A stretch of DNA of 64,000 bases, taken from Seribacter sp963934295 (GTDB lineage Bacteria; Verrucomicrobiota; Verrucomicrobiia; Opitutales; Seribacteraceae). Under the pieces are notes generated by a model that did not search any database, had not been told where the DNA came from, and saw nothing but the letters and a program-made list of their open reading frames with translations. Positions 54,623 to 63,820 of the stretch are shown in pieces; position 1 is the first letter of the stretch; the number at the start of each line of letters is the position of its first letter. The stretch covers positions 1 through 64,000 of the forward strand of contig CAWVXY010000009.1 of assembly GCA_963934295.1 (NCBI GenBank), read 5' to 3'. The translations under genes were made by a program, and so were the position numbers.

Positions 54623-55242
54623 TAAAAAGAGTTCAAAATATTCAGCCTTTTGATGACTTCCTCAGTCTAAAAAAACAGAATTTTAATAATTCACGCCTAC
54701 TTATATTTTATGGAATCAGTGGTTCAGGAAAAAGCTCGAATTTAAATTACATCGCCCATCATCATCCATCATTTCAAAATCAGTCGGTAAAGTGGATATG
54801 GACTCATCATAAAAGATTTAAAGTACAGGCTATCCAGGACTATGATCTAGTGGTCGTGGATGAAATCATTTCCCCCTTTCAATTACCGGCTATTTTCAAG
54901 CTTCTTAGTCAAAATAAGAACATTGCCGTTGCATCACACCTTAATCCAGCCTGGTTTAAAATTCTTTTCCCATTCACTCCGACTCTTTCTTTTCGAACTG
55001 ATGCTTCAGCTGAAAAAATCCGCAGATATCTTAATAAAAAAGATATTTCATTTTCTTCAGAGTCTATTTTGTCTTTTTGCAAATCCTATGGATCCAATTA
55101 CGTCGACCTTCAATGCATTTTAGAAAATCACCCCGGTAAAAGTTTTGATGATGCATTAAAGTGGAATCAAAAATTTAATAAAATTAAAAGCTTCACTCCG
55201 AAAAAGTGGATTCCATCGCTAACACAGCTTAAATTCGATTAG
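54619..55242 (+). CDS. P-loop NTPase
   Basis: This 207-residue protein has a Walker A motif at about 32-39 (YGISGSGKSSN) and a Walker B motif at about 76-82 (YDLVVVDEI), followed by a sensor-like strand (NKNIAVASHLN). The rest is helical. It lacks ABC signature, AAA+ sensor 2 arginine and kinase motifs, so the subfamily is uncertain; it resembles compact STAND/KAP-like or ATPase-like P-loops of unknown role. It overlaps the membrane protein gene (ATGA) and lies 112 bp upstream of rarA. Confidence 0.75.
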   Translation: MIKRVQNIQPFDDFLSLKKQNFNNSRLLIFYGISGSGKSSNLNYIAHHHPSFQNQSVKWIWTHHKRFKVQAIQDYDLVVVDEIISPFQLPAIFKLLSQNKNIAVASHLNPAWFKILFPFTPTLSFRTDASAEKIRRYLNKKDISFSSESILSFCKSYGSNYVDLQCILENHPGKSFDDALKWNQKFNKIKSFTPKKWIPSLTQLKFD

Positions 55243-55354
55243 TTAAATCCTGTAATATATTTTTGCACTCCTCAATCGTAAGGAGTGAGGAAATATTTTT
55301 GGATAACCACTCTTGCCCCCATACCCCCAGAGTGCTTGGATACAATCTTCAAAA

Positions 55355-56686
55355 ATGGAAGATACAAAAAAAGAATTTTCGCTCGATTCAGCACCGGTCA
55401 AAGGCCAAGTCAGGCGTCCTCTTGCGGAGCGCATGCGACCTCGTTCCATCACCGAAGTCTTTGGACAGGGTCATATACTTGGAAAAGGCTGCCTCCTGCC
55501 CAATCTTATTCGTGAGAATCGCGTCAGTAACTTAATTCTTGCCGGACCTCCTGGTTCCGGGAAAACCACTCTAGCTTCCGTAATTGCTGCGGAAGGAAAG
55601 TGCAAAATACTCAAGGTTAATGCGGTTACTTCAAATGCTGCTGAATTACGGGACACCCTTAAACTTGTTCGCTACTATGGATCTGCAAACTGCTTTCTCT
55701 TTGTGGACGAACTTCATCGTTTTAATAAAGCACAACAGGATTTACTGCTCCCTGATGTTGAATCTGGTGATGTTCGTCTGATTGGTGCAACCACACATAA
55801 TCCACGATATTATATAATCGACCCCTTACTCAGTCGCTGCCAACTGCTCTCCCTTGAACCCATCCCATCTCCAATTATTGAAACTGCCCTTCAATCTGCA
55901 CTTCAGGATGATGATCGTGGTCTGGGATCTCGTGGTTGCCATGCAGGAAATGAAATCATTAAACAAATTGCTCTACTCGCCGAAGGCGATCTGCGCAAAG
56001 GATACAATTTTATAGAAACAATAGTCGAAGCTCTTCCCGAAAAAAGCGAAATCACAGAGGAACAGGTTGCAGGGTTTTGCCGTGAACGAAGCATTCGCTA
56101 CGACCGTGATGAGGACGAACACTACAATACCGCTTCCGCATTTATTAAAAGCATGCGCGGGAACGACCCGGACGCCGCAATCTACTGGCTCGCCAAAATG
56201 CTTGCCGGTGGTGAAGACCCTCGATTCATTGCTCGTCGACTTGTCATATTTGCATCCGAGGATGTCGGCTTGGCCGATTCCCGAGCCCTCCTTATGGCTG
56301 ATGCAACCTTCCGGGCATGCGAAATAATTGGTCAACCGGAATGCGAACTCAACCTCGCCCACGCCACCCTGTTTCTAGCAACCTGCCCAAAAAGTAACAG
56401 TGCCACTATTGCCATCGGCAAAGCCAAGCTGGCAATTAAAGAAAGCCCCGTACAATCCGTTCCCTCATCCATACAGGATCGTCATGGAAGAAATAAAAAC
56501 CATCGAGATGTCGATGAAGAATCTTACTTATATAGTCACGATTTCCCAGAGAATATTTCCGGGCAACAATACCTCCAAAAACCACTCGATCTTTATCATC
56601 CAAAAAATTCCGGAGCCGAGTCTGCCATTACTGAACGATTAGCTAAATGGAAAAAATTGAGGAGGAAAAATTCCACTAATTCATAA
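55355..56686 (+). CDS. rarA: Replication-associated recombination protein A (RarA/MgsA)
   Basis: The ATG at 55355 gives 443 residues, the normal RarA length; the upstream TTG at 55313 is less likely. The AAA+ domain has Walker A GPPGSGKTT (64-72), Walker B CFLFVDELHRFNKAQQD (about 113-129), sensor 1 LIGATTHNP and arginine finger region DPLLSRCQLL. The C-terminal clamp-loader-like region (YDRDEDEHYNTASAFIKSMRGNDPDAAIYWLAKMLAGGEDPRFIARRLVIFASEDVGLAD) is diagnostic for RarA. The protein acts at stalled forks. The last residues are basic (WKKLRRKNSTNS). Confidence 0.96.
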   Translation: MEDTKKEFSLDSAPVKGQVRRPLAERMRPRSITEVFGQGHILGKGCLLPNLIRENRVSNLILAGPPGSGKTTLASVIAAEGKCKILKVNAVTSNAAELRDTLKLVRYYGSANCFLFVDELHRFNKAQQDLLLPDVESGDVRLIGATTHNPRYYIIDPLLSRCQLLSLEPIPSPIIETALQSALQDDDRGLGSRGCHAGNEIIKQIALLAEGDLRKGYNFIETIVEALPEKSEITEEQVAGFCRERSIRYDRDEDEHYNTASAFIKSMRGNDPDAAIYWLAKMLAGGEDPRFIARRLVIFASEDVGLADSRALLMADATFRACEIIGQPECELNLAHATLFLATCPKSNSATIAIGKAKLAIKESPVQSVPSSIQDRHGRNKNHRDVDEESYLYSHDFPENISGQQYLQKPLDLYHPKNSGAESAITERLAKWKKLRRKNSTNS

Positions 56687-56817
56687 GGCCATACAAGAAG
56701 CTTCTTGAAATGCCTCACACCCGATAGCACTTCTGCTTTACTGGTTGAGAAAAGATTTCAAAATCTTAAATTAATCCAAAAAAGTAACCATAAATCACTA
56801 CACCAAAAGAAAAAATA

Positions 56818-58161
56818 ATGGGGCAAATATTAAATGCAGAACCGGAAAGAAGTAAATTTTCTTCTATCTCTAAATATATGTTTTGGTTAATGCTTCGAAA
56901 TTTCGCAACCAGGCAATGGGTATTTTCAAAACCGGGTCAGGAAGCGGGGACTCGAATGTTTACTTTGCCGGGATGTATTATCGCATCCCCTTCCCGACCC
57001 CATGATGACGAAACCACCGAGGACTATGTTCATTTCTGGGTAAGAGATGGCGCTCTGACCGTCAATGAATGCATTTACCATGATCTCCCAACCAAAGAAA
57101 TGCTCGATGATTATGTAAGTTTTAGTTACACGGTACAGGAAGCTGGGATTCGAGCAGGAAGAGGTGCCCATGCCTGTTTCAATATTGACGGAACCCTGCG
57201 ATCCTGGGGCGAACAAGGAGATGGTCCCGGCTTGCGTATTTTATCCATTTTGGAAATTTGGGATCAATTGAGCGAAGATGCAAAATCTACTGCCCGGAAG
57301 ATTCTAGTAAGAGATCGTCAATATATCATCGATAACTATGATAGTGACACAGACAATGCGTGGGAAGAAATCACTGGTAAAAGTTTTTTTTCGCGGACTG
57401 CCCAAAGACAGGCCATTGATAAGCTTGAAAAAACCTCTCCCCAAACGGGTATTGATCCAGAGAAAAAGGTTCCTAAAATTATTGAAGCTTTAACCACATT
57501 AGTAGAGGAACATTGGTCTAGTGATCTTGGACACTACCGTTCAATTTTAAATGGAAAAGCCAAAAATGGGGCTTTACGGGGACATGAACTCAATATCGAT
57601 ATTGTTTTTGCATGCACATATAATGGATTGCCCTGCTTTGATGAACGAATGCTTGCCACCGTGGCGAAACTGAGAGACAAGTTTGAAAAACTCTACCCGA
57701 TAAACGAGCAGGATCGGGCACTAGATATTGGACCATTAATTGGACGATATCCGGGTGATAATTATGATGGAACCGTAAATCAGGGAGAAGACATGGGGCA
57801 TCCATGGCCTCTCTGTACCGCAAATTTGGCTCGATTCTATTACCAATGCATGGTTGAAATTGCGAAAATTCCGAGCGTAACCATTGTAGAAACTATGGAA
57901 CCTTTTTTTAAACAGATTGGTTTCAGTCGCAGTGGAAAGATTGATAAATCATCCCCAGGATACAAGGACTTACAAAATTGTCTGTTAATTGCGGGGGATA
58001 AATTGATGCGTGCAATCGTATACCATTCCGATCACTTAGAATTAAGTGAGCAGTTTGACCGTACCCATGGAACCTGCATGAGTGTAAGAAGCCTTACCTG
58101 GTCGTATTCCTCTTTTATTGCCTCTTCACGAATTCGCGAAATTGCAATATCTCAGCTCTAA
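56818..58161 (+). CDS. Fungal-type GH15 glucoamylase-like enzyme, no signal peptide
   Basis: This 447-residue glycoside hydrolase family 15 enzyme would hydrolyse glucose from alpha-glucans. The substrate-binding segment FWVRDGALTVNE (about 73-84) matches the W-x-RD-A motif; FNIDGTLRSWGEQGDGPGLRILSIL follows. The general acid is predicted at Glu183/184 (NAWEEITGKSFF) and the general base at Glu411 (LSEQFDRTHGTCMSVRSLTWSY). These sequences are much closer to Aspergillus-type glucoamylases (WEEVNGSSFF; LAEQFDR..G) than to most bacterial enzymes. There is no signal peptide, and the starch-binding domain is absent, so it may act on internal glycogen or maltodextrin. Confidence 0.9.
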   Translation: MGQILNAEPERSKFSSISKYMFWLMLRNFATRQWVFSKPGQEAGTRMFTLPGCIIASPSRPHDDETTEDYVHFWVRDGALTVNECIYHDLPTKEMLDDYVSFSYTVQEAGIRAGRGAHACFNIDGTLRSWGEQGDGPGLRILSILEIWDQLSEDAKSTARKILVRDRQYIIDNYDSDTDNAWEEITGKSFFSRTAQRQAIDKLEKTSPQTGIDPEKKVPKIIEALTTLVEEHWSSDLGHYRSILNGKAKNGALRGHELNIDIVFACTYNGLPCFDERMLATVAKLRDKFEKLYPINEQDRALDIGPLIGRYPGDNYDGTVNQGEDMGHPWPLCTANLARFYYQCMVEIAKIPSVTIVETMEPFFKQIGFSRSGKIDKSSPGYKDLQNCLLIAGDKLMRAIVYHSDHLELSEQFDRTHGTCMSVRSLTWSYSSFIASSRIREIAISQL

Positions 58162-58171
58162 ATAGTTTTTA

Positions 58172-58198
58172 ATACCGATTGATCGCAAGATCAGGTAT
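58172..58198. terminator. Hairpin between convergent genes, possible terminator
   Basis: ATACC (58172-58176) pairs with GGTAT (58194-58198) and TGATC with GATCA around a GCAA loop; a GAT bulge breaks the stem. It lies just after the GH15 stop and before the 3' end of the convergent RRM gene, where a bidirectional terminator is expected. No clear T-tract follows on either strand, so the assignment is weak. Confidence 0.3.
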
Positions 58199-58213
58199 CT
58201 AAACGAAAAAGTT

Positions 58214-58453
58214 TCAATTCTTGGTCGTTTTAACCCGTATTTTATTTCTACCAACTGTTTTGTAACTTAAATTTTTAATCGCCGCTTTTGCTTCGTTTGC
58301 ATTGGGCATTTCAATAAACCCAAATCCTTTTGATGAGCCACTCTTGGGGTCCATCACCACAGTGCAATATTCAATTTCCCCAAATTCTTTAAATATAGTT
58401 ATCAGCTCTTCTTCTGTAGTTGATCGATCTAAGTTGCGTACAAGTAATTTCAT
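58214..58453 (-). CDS. RNA recognition motif (RRM) protein
   Basis: This 79-residue protein is a single RRM: RNP2 KLLVRNL at the start, DRSTTEEELITIFKEFGEIEYCTVVMD, RNP1 KGFGFIEM, and ending IRVKTTKN. Such bacterial RRM proteins are small, RNA-binding and often cold-inducible. It is a single gene with a 325-bp upstream intergenic region. Confidence 0.93.
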   Translation of the reverse strand: MKLLVRNLDRSTTEEELITIFKEFGEIEYCTVVMDPKSGSSKGFGFIEMPNANEAKAAIKNLSYKTVGRNKIRVKTTKN

Positions 58454-58778
58454 TTAATTATGATTTCTTAAACAGATGGATAAAGCCCCCCGTTTGAAAC
58501 CATTACCCTAATTAGTTTGGAAGCTAGATAAAGCATTAAACAAGAAAGAAGCACTTCCCCTTCCTCTTTCCAGATTTGAAAATTTTATCAACTACATAAC
58601 CAGTTTTTTCTTTTCAGCTAAAATGAGTTTAATAAGTGATTGGAAATTGATCGCTAAATAAGGCAAGTAAGAATAATAAATTACCAACAGATTCCTACTA
58701 TTCATTGATTCGTTCATGGTTGTCGAAATTGAATAGAATGGAAAATGGACATTAGCCGTAATTAGGATAAGAGAAAAT
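58454..58778. other. Intergenic region
   Basis: 325 bp between the divergent RRM and DUF6172 genes; AT-rich, holding both promoters. No gene, repeat or strong structure was seen. A long 5' leader for the RRM gene would be in line with cold-shock-type control, but nothing here shows it. Confidence 0.5.
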
Positions 58779-59069
58779 ATGAAAAAAACATTTCAACTAG
58801 TACACGAGAAAATTAAATATCCTCGAATGATCGAGTCCGTTAAAGCGGAAGTCAGAAAACATTTAAAACGTTGCCGCAGGAAACCTCTGCCCAAGGGCGC
58901 AGACTTTTGGGACTTTGATTGTAAATTTGGAGAAACCGAAAAACATGCAAAAAGTTGTCATCTGGCCGAAATTGATAAAAATATCAACCATTCGCAAGAA
59001 CGGGAACTCAAGTCATTTTATATCGAAGTGCTTGCTATTCCGGGAAAAAGGCAAAAGAAACAAAATTAG
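58779..59069 (+). CDS. DUF6172 family protein
   Basis: This 96-residue protein matches DUF6172: MKKTFQLVHEKIKYPRMIESVKAEVRKHLKRCRRKPLPKGADFWDFDCKFGET, followed by CHLAEIDKNI and a C-terminal FYIEVLAIPGKR. It is basic and probably nucleic-acid-binding, but the role is unknown. It is a single gene, convergent with the FAD protein gene. Confidence 0.85.
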   Translation: MKKTFQLVHEKIKYPRMIESVKAEVRKHLKRCRRKPLPKGADFWDFDCKFGETEKHAKSCHLAEIDKNINHSQERELKSFYIEVLAIPGKRQKKQN

Positions 59070-59118
59070 ATTGTAAAACTAGACTAGTAACTTCGAATTC
59101 TAAATCACGGGACGATCT

Positions 59119-60834
59119 TTACTTGGAATAGTATTTCGCCAGCGCTTCCGCTACTTTTATGCCATCAATCGCTGCACTCATAATACCACCCGCATATCCC
59201 GCTCCTTCACCCGCAGGATAAAGACCAGCTGTATTAACTGACTGAAAGGCCAATACATCTTTTTCAACATGTCGCCGGATGCGGATGGGTGCACTGGTCC
59301 GAGTCTCGACTCCGATAAGTAGTGCATCGGGTCGGTCAAACCCCTTAATTTGCTTCCCAAATTCAGGTAACGCTTCCTGTATCGCTTCAATCGCATACGG
59401 TGGCAAGACTGTGGTAGCGTGATTTCCTGTCAGGTCAGTCAGCTTAACACCTGGTTTGTAGGAAGGTTTAACCTCGCCCAATTTTTGACTTGCTCGGCCC
59501 GCCAAAAAATCACCCACCAATTGACCGGGTGCAAAATAACTCTCACCCCCTAATTGATACGCAATTGACTCAATATTTCTCTGAAATGCAAGACCTGCAA
59601 GTGGGGTCTTCTCATCCGCCCCAAAATCCTTAGGCTCAATCCCAACCACAATCCCGGCATTTGCATTTCGCTCCAACCGTGAGTACTGACTCATTCCATT
59701 AGTCACCACACGTCCGACTTCTGAAGTCGCGGCAACTACAGTCCCGCCTGGGCACATACAAAAACTATACACGCTCCGACCGTTCTTTGCATGGTGTACA
59801 AGTTTATAATCTGCGGCGCCCACATGTTCCACTATTTTACCGGGATGCTGGGGGTAACGATCCTCATCTCCAAACCGTGCACGGTCAATTAATCCCTGTG
59901 GGTGTTCGATTCGGAAGCCGATTGAAAATGGTTTGGGTTCCACAAAAACTCCCCGGGAATGAAGCATTTCAAACGTGTCACGGGCACTGTGACCAACGGC
60001 AAGAACAACTTGATTCGCATCAATTTGCGAGCTCTCCCCACTCGTCATATTTACGGTCTCCAATCCTCGAATTTCACCTGCTTCCACTAAAATATTTTCC
60101 AAACGCGTAGAAAATCGAATCTCTCCCCCCAGTCGCTCGATCTCACTTCGTAAATATTCAACAATTTTTACCAATCGAAAAGTACCCACATGTGGCTTAC
60201 TCACATATAAAATCTCTTCCGGTGCTCCTCCTCTCACCATTTCCTCCATAACCTTTCGGCCCAAATGCCTTTTGTCCTTGGTTTGAGTCCATAATTTCCC
60301 GTCCGAAAATGTACCCGCTCCACCCTCGCCAAATTGTACATTGCTTTCTTGATTAAATATTTTTTTTCGCCAAAAGCCCCATGTGTCCTTAGTGCGCTCC
60401 CTCACTGCTTTCCCACGCTCAATCACCAATGGTTTTAAACCCAGTTGGGCTAAGGTTAATGCTGCAAATAATCCACAGGGACCCGTCCCAACAACTACAG
60501 GTCTTTGGTATCCAGGGCTACTTGCATATGAACTCCCTTCACTCGCAGAGAAAACCGGCTTGTATTTCATATCCGGAGTGTTTTGCAAATGGTTTTTGGT
60601 TATAAGTAAGGAAATATCCACTTCCGTAGAAAATTGAAGATCTAGAGTATAAATAAAATGAATATTCGACTTTTTACGTGCATCGTAACCACGACGAAAG
60701 ACATGCAAATTTAATAATTCCTCGTCCTGTAAATTAAGAAAATTCAGAACTTCTGAACGCAAATCACCTGGGTTATGATCAAGCGGCAACTTTAAATTGG
60801 AAAGCCGGTAAGAAACTACAGTGGAATTATTCAA
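59119..60834 (-). CDS. FAD-dependent oxidoreductase (COG2509-like)
   Basis: This 571-residue protein has an N-terminal region (LSNLKLPLDHNPGDLRSEVLNFLNL) and then a Rossmann FAD-binding site, VVGTGPCGLFAALTLAQLGLKPLVIERG (GxGxxG pattern). The glycine-rich QFGEGGAGTFSDGKLWTQTKD and the C-terminal LYPAGEGAGYAGGIMSAAIDGIKVAE segments match the COG2509 uncharacterised FAD-dependent dehydrogenases. The reaction is unknown. It is transcribed alone, with a 589-bp upstream interval. Confidence 0.92.
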   Translation of the reverse strand: MNNSTVVSYRLSNLKLPLDHNPGDLRSEVLNFLNLQDEELLNLHVFRRGYDARKKSNIHFIYTLDLQFSTEVDISLLITKNHLQNTPDMKYKPVFSASEGSSYASSPGYQRPVVVGTGPCGLFAALTLAQLGLKPLVIERGKAVRERTKDTWGFWRKKIFNQESNVQFGEGGAGTFSDGKLWTQTKDKRHLGRKVMEEMVRGGAPEEILYVSKPHVGTFRLVKIVEYLRSEIERLGGEIRFSTRLENILVEAGEIRGLETVNMTSGESSQIDANQVVLAVGHSARDTFEMLHSRGVFVEPKPFSIGFRIEHPQGLIDRARFGDEDRYPQHPGKIVEHVGAADYKLVHHAKNGRSVYSFCMCPGGTVVAATSEVGRVVTNGMSQYSRLERNANAGIVVGIEPKDFGADEKTPLAGLAFQRNIESIAYQLGGESYFAPGQLVGDFLAGRASQKLGEVKPSYKPGVKLTDLTGNHATTVLPPYAIEAIQEALPEFGKQIKGFDRPDALLIGVETRTSAPIRIRRHVEKDVLAFQSVNTAGLYPAGEGAGYAGGIMSAAIDGIKVAEALAKYYSK

Positions 60835-61423
60835 AATAAGATCTGGAAAAATGTTTTATTAAATTAAAATACATTCAATTTGATATTTCTTATAAGAAAA
60901 AAAATACAACCTTTGCAACTCGTCTAAACGAACAAGTATTAAAATCGATGACAAATATGCCTTAAACATAAATTTCCAGTGACAACTCCAAGGATAATAA
61001 AAAGAGATAACCACCTTACCTTGGCTTGACTCTTTAGACCCTTTCCCAAGGTTAAATGCTATGAAAAAATTTACTAATCTTGATCATTTTCTCGAAACCT
61101 ATCACAAAAGTAACAATCTCACCCTTGTGAACGAATAAGCCTATCTGGCTATAAAAGTAAACCGAATGCAATCACTCATTTAATTACTTTAGGATCGCTG
61201 GGAACGAAATAAAAACCATAAGGATATTGGATTTGAATCTCAATTATATATCCTCAAATGATGTAAAATATTTTCAACTAAAACAAACTCAAGAACCATA
61301 CAAACTCTCTCATGAGAGAAATTCAGCAGTTGGTTATGCTAACAATGAACCATTAATAAAATTACAAACAATTCGAAAGAAATATTAACGGTGATTATAA
61401 TTTATATTAAAAAGTAATCCTAA
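60835..61423. other. Long intergenic region
   Basis: 589 bp between the divergent FAD protein and DUF3570 genes, very AT-rich. A 25-codon frame at 61061-61138 (MKKFTNLDHFLETYHK...) is present but has no support as a gene. No repeat, tRNA or riboswitch-like structure was recognised. The promoter of the DUF3570-ApbE operon must lie here. Confidence 0.55.
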
Positions 61424-62629
61424 ATGACTTTAATATCGTTATATACTAATGTGCACAAATTAGTTCTTATAGAATTCAAAAATATAGTTTTTTCATCTTT
61501 ACTCTTTATCTGTGCAATCAAGGGAAACGGACAGAAAAATTTTAAAATAAAGTTTCAAAATTGGATTGAGGATGATGACCGAATAAAAGTGCGTTCTTGG
61601 TACGCTGAGTCAAGCACAAGCCTTAACAACAATTGGGATGTTGGCATAACCGGTATGGTTGATTCAATTTCTGGTGCCACTCCAATGGGGCGTCCACCAA
61701 CAGACGACAAATCCGATTGGCTCGCTGAACTTAATGAAGAGAGGAAAGCTGGGATTATCAATCTCAATAAAAAAGGAGATGATTACGATTTTTCGTTTGA
61801 AGTGGGAATTAGTGATGAACCAGATTATCTCTCTCGGAGTTATGCCACAAAAATATCCCGGCGGTTCGCCAAAGATACTTTTTCAGTATCAGCAGGCCTT
61901 TCTTATCAGGATGATCAGGTGGATAGTGGCGTCCCTGGTGGACCCGCACTTGGAATTCAATCCAAAAGAACTCCCGAAGTAATGTTGGGACTATATCGTA
62001 TGCTCGATGCATATAGTTCAATCTCCTTCAACCTAACCTATGGGCGACCCAAAGGATACCTCAGCGATCCATACAAACAAATAGGTGCCACCGAAACTCT
62101 CTTTCCTGGAGACCCATTGCTTGAACAGGATGTATTTTATCTTTACCCAGAAAACCGCCCCGACAAGAGAGACACCTTTACGGCTTATCTCGAAGGCAAA
62201 AAATACTTCCGAGAACTAAAGGGATCATTGCAAACATCTTATCGATTGTTTGCTGATAATTCTAATTTGCAAGGTCACACAATTGAATTGAAATGGTTAC
62301 AAAGAGTCGGCGAAAAAATTGTTCTTCAACCCATGTACCGATTTTATCAGCAATCTCAGTCAGATTTTTACAACATCACATTGGACGGAACAGGCATAAC
62401 TCCTATTCTGCAACCCAATGGAAATACTCCCCACTATTCTGCGGATTACAGGTTATCCGAATTGAGAGCTTCAACCTACGGGTTGAAAATTACTTACTTT
62501 CACAAATCAGACCTAAGTTTCGATCTGTCTCTAGATCGTTATTTAGTGAGCGGTCGCGACGGACTTACTGATCAAAGAGTTTATCCAGATGCCCGAGTCT
62601 TGACCTTGGGTATGCAATGGGAGTTTTAA
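61424..62629 (+). CDS. DUF3570 family outer-membrane-type protein
   Basis: This 401-residue protein has a signal region (KNIVFSSLLFICAIKGNGQ) and then the DUF3570 pattern: RIKVRSWYAESSTSLNNNWDVGITGMVDSISGATPMGRPPTD, with many alternating beta strands to a C-terminal phenylalanine (ARVLTLGMQWEF) typical of outer-membrane beta barrels. DUF3570 genes often accompany DUF4266 and ApbE-like genes, as here. The function is unknown. The next gene starts 1 bp after its stop. Confidence 0.85.
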   Translation: MTLISLYTNVHKLVLIEFKNIVFSSLLFICAIKGNGQKNFKIKFQNWIEDDDRIKVRSWYAESSTSLNNNWDVGITGMVDSISGATPMGRPPTDDKSDWLAELNEERKAGIINLNKKGDDYDFSFEVGISDEPDYLSRSYATKISRRFAKDTFSVSAGLSYQDDQVDSGVPGGPALGIQSKRTPEVMLGLYRMLDAYSSISFNLTYGRPKGYLSDPYKQIGATETLFPGDPLLEQDVFYLYPENRPDKRDTFTAYLEGKKYFRELKGSLQTSYRLFADNSNLQGHTIELKWLQRVGEKIVLQPMYRFYQQSQSDFYNITLDGTGITPILQPNGNTPHYSADYRLSELRASTYGLKITYFHKSDLSFDLSLDRYLVSGRDGLTDQRVYPDARVLTLGMQWEF

Positions 62630-62630
62630 A

Positions 62631-63593
62631 ATGGAACTTGCCACACTAGATCCCCAAACACTTGGAAATGGATCATTTCATATATCCTTTCATGCCTTAG
62701 GTACGCAATGTGAAATCACCTACTCAACTAGTTCAGACAAAGTCGCGACAGATTTTCGAAATCATGCCCTCACTTGGATAGATAGATTTGAAAAAAGATA
62801 TTCCCGATATTTACCCGATAGTTTAATTAGCCTTATAAATAGATCCGCTGGAATTTCTCCTGTAGAAATTAATTCCGAGGACTACCGTCTTTTTAATCTA
62901 TGTAATACACTCCATTTCCTCACCAATGGATTATTTGATCCCACCTCTCTGCCCCTCAGCAATATTTGGGATTTTAAGGCGGAAATTCCTTCCGTTCCTT
63001 CTGATTTAAAAATAAAGAACGCTCTTGAAAAGGTGGGGTGGAAAAAAGTTGTTATTCAAGAAAATAGTGTCTTTCTGACTCAACCTGGAATGGGTTTGGA
63101 TTTTGGCGGGTTTGGAAAAGAATATGCAGTAGACAGGATTATCGAATTGGCAAAAAGCTTCGGTATTACTAACGCTATGGTCAACCTTGGCGGAGATATT
63201 CGCACCATTGGATCTCCCCAAAATTCCGATTCATGGCGTATTGGAATTGAAGATCCAAACCTACCCGGTCAGGCCCGATTCTGTCTTCTTGCAAATAATT
63301 TAGCCATAGCTACCTCTGGAAACTATCAAAGGTTTTTTGAAGTCAATGGTATGCGCTACGGACACCTGCTCGACCATCGTACTGGTTACCCTACCACAAG
63401 TTCTTACTTATCTGCATCAGTCACCGCAAATACTTGCCTAGAAGCTGGTATTCTGAGTACTTGTTCACTTTTTGGGGGAAAAGATTCCGGATTAAAAATG
63501 ATTGAAAATTTTTTTGGTGCCGAAGGATGTATTTGGACCAAAACAGGACTGGCATGGACAAAGAACTTCGGTGACCACATTTCACTAAAATGA
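62631..63593 (+). CDS. apbE: FAD:protein FMN transferase (ApbE family)
   Basis: This 320-residue protein flavinylates Thr/Ser of target proteins using FAD. Family motifs are FHALGTQCEITYS near the start, MGLDFGGFGKEYAVDRIIELAKSFGITNAMVNLGGDIRTIG (about 143-182, the core FAD-binding region) and RYGHLLDHRTGYPTTSSYLSASVTANT. No clear signal peptide, so the start could be further upstream or it acts in the cytoplasm or through another export route. It lies in the DUF3570-DUF4266 operon; the target flavoprotein is not visible in the window. Confidence 0.93.
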   Translation: MELATLDPQTLGNGSFHISFHALGTQCEITYSTSSDKVATDFRNHALTWIDRFEKRYSRYLPDSLISLINRSAGISPVEINSEDYRLFNLCNTLHFLTNGLFDPTSLPLSNIWDFKAEIPSVPSDLKIKNALEKVGWKKVVIQENSVFLTQPGMGLDFGGFGKEYAVDRIIELAKSFGITNAMVNLGGDIRTIGSPQNSDSWRIGIEDPNLPGQARFCLLANNLAIATSGNYQRFFEVNGMRYGHLLDHRTGYPTTSSYLSASVTANTCLEAGILSTCSLFGGKDSGLKMIENFFGAEGCIWTKTGLAWTKNFGDHISLK

Positions 63594-63820
63594 ATTACTT
63601 AAATCTTATGAAACTATTACTTACATTAATTACCCTGTTTTCAATAGGTTGTTCTCCAAAAGTGACTGTATCCCCGATGGATCGTGCTCATCATTTTGAT
63701 TACCTCATGAAAAGCGACCGGGATACTTTGGCGATGAAAATGTTCGATCATGCCTATTTCAGCAGAGAAGCATCCAGAGGGGGTCGTGGTGTGGGTGGAG
63801 GAGGATGCGGATGCAATTAA
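63590..63820 (+). CDS. DUF4266 family lipoprotein
   Basis: This 76-residue protein overlaps the ApbE stop by 4 bp (ATGA). It starts MNYLNLMKLLLTLITLFSIGCSPK, a lipoprotein signal with lipobox FSIGC (Met7 is an alternative start). The mature part, VSPMDRAHHFDYLMKSDRDTLAMKMFDHAYFSREASRGG, is followed by a Gly-rich tail with CGCN, as in DUF4266 proteins. It accompanies DUF3570 and ApbE genes in many genomes. Confidence 0.85.
   Translation: MNYLNLMKLLLTLITLFSIGCSPKVTVSPMDRAHHFDYLMKSDRDTLAMKMFDHAYFSREASRGGRGVGGGGCGCN

Noticed and set aside
61061..61138. 25-codon peptide ORF in the long intergenic region
   Set aside because: It is too short to support without conservation, and no clear ribosome-binding site or neighbour explains it.
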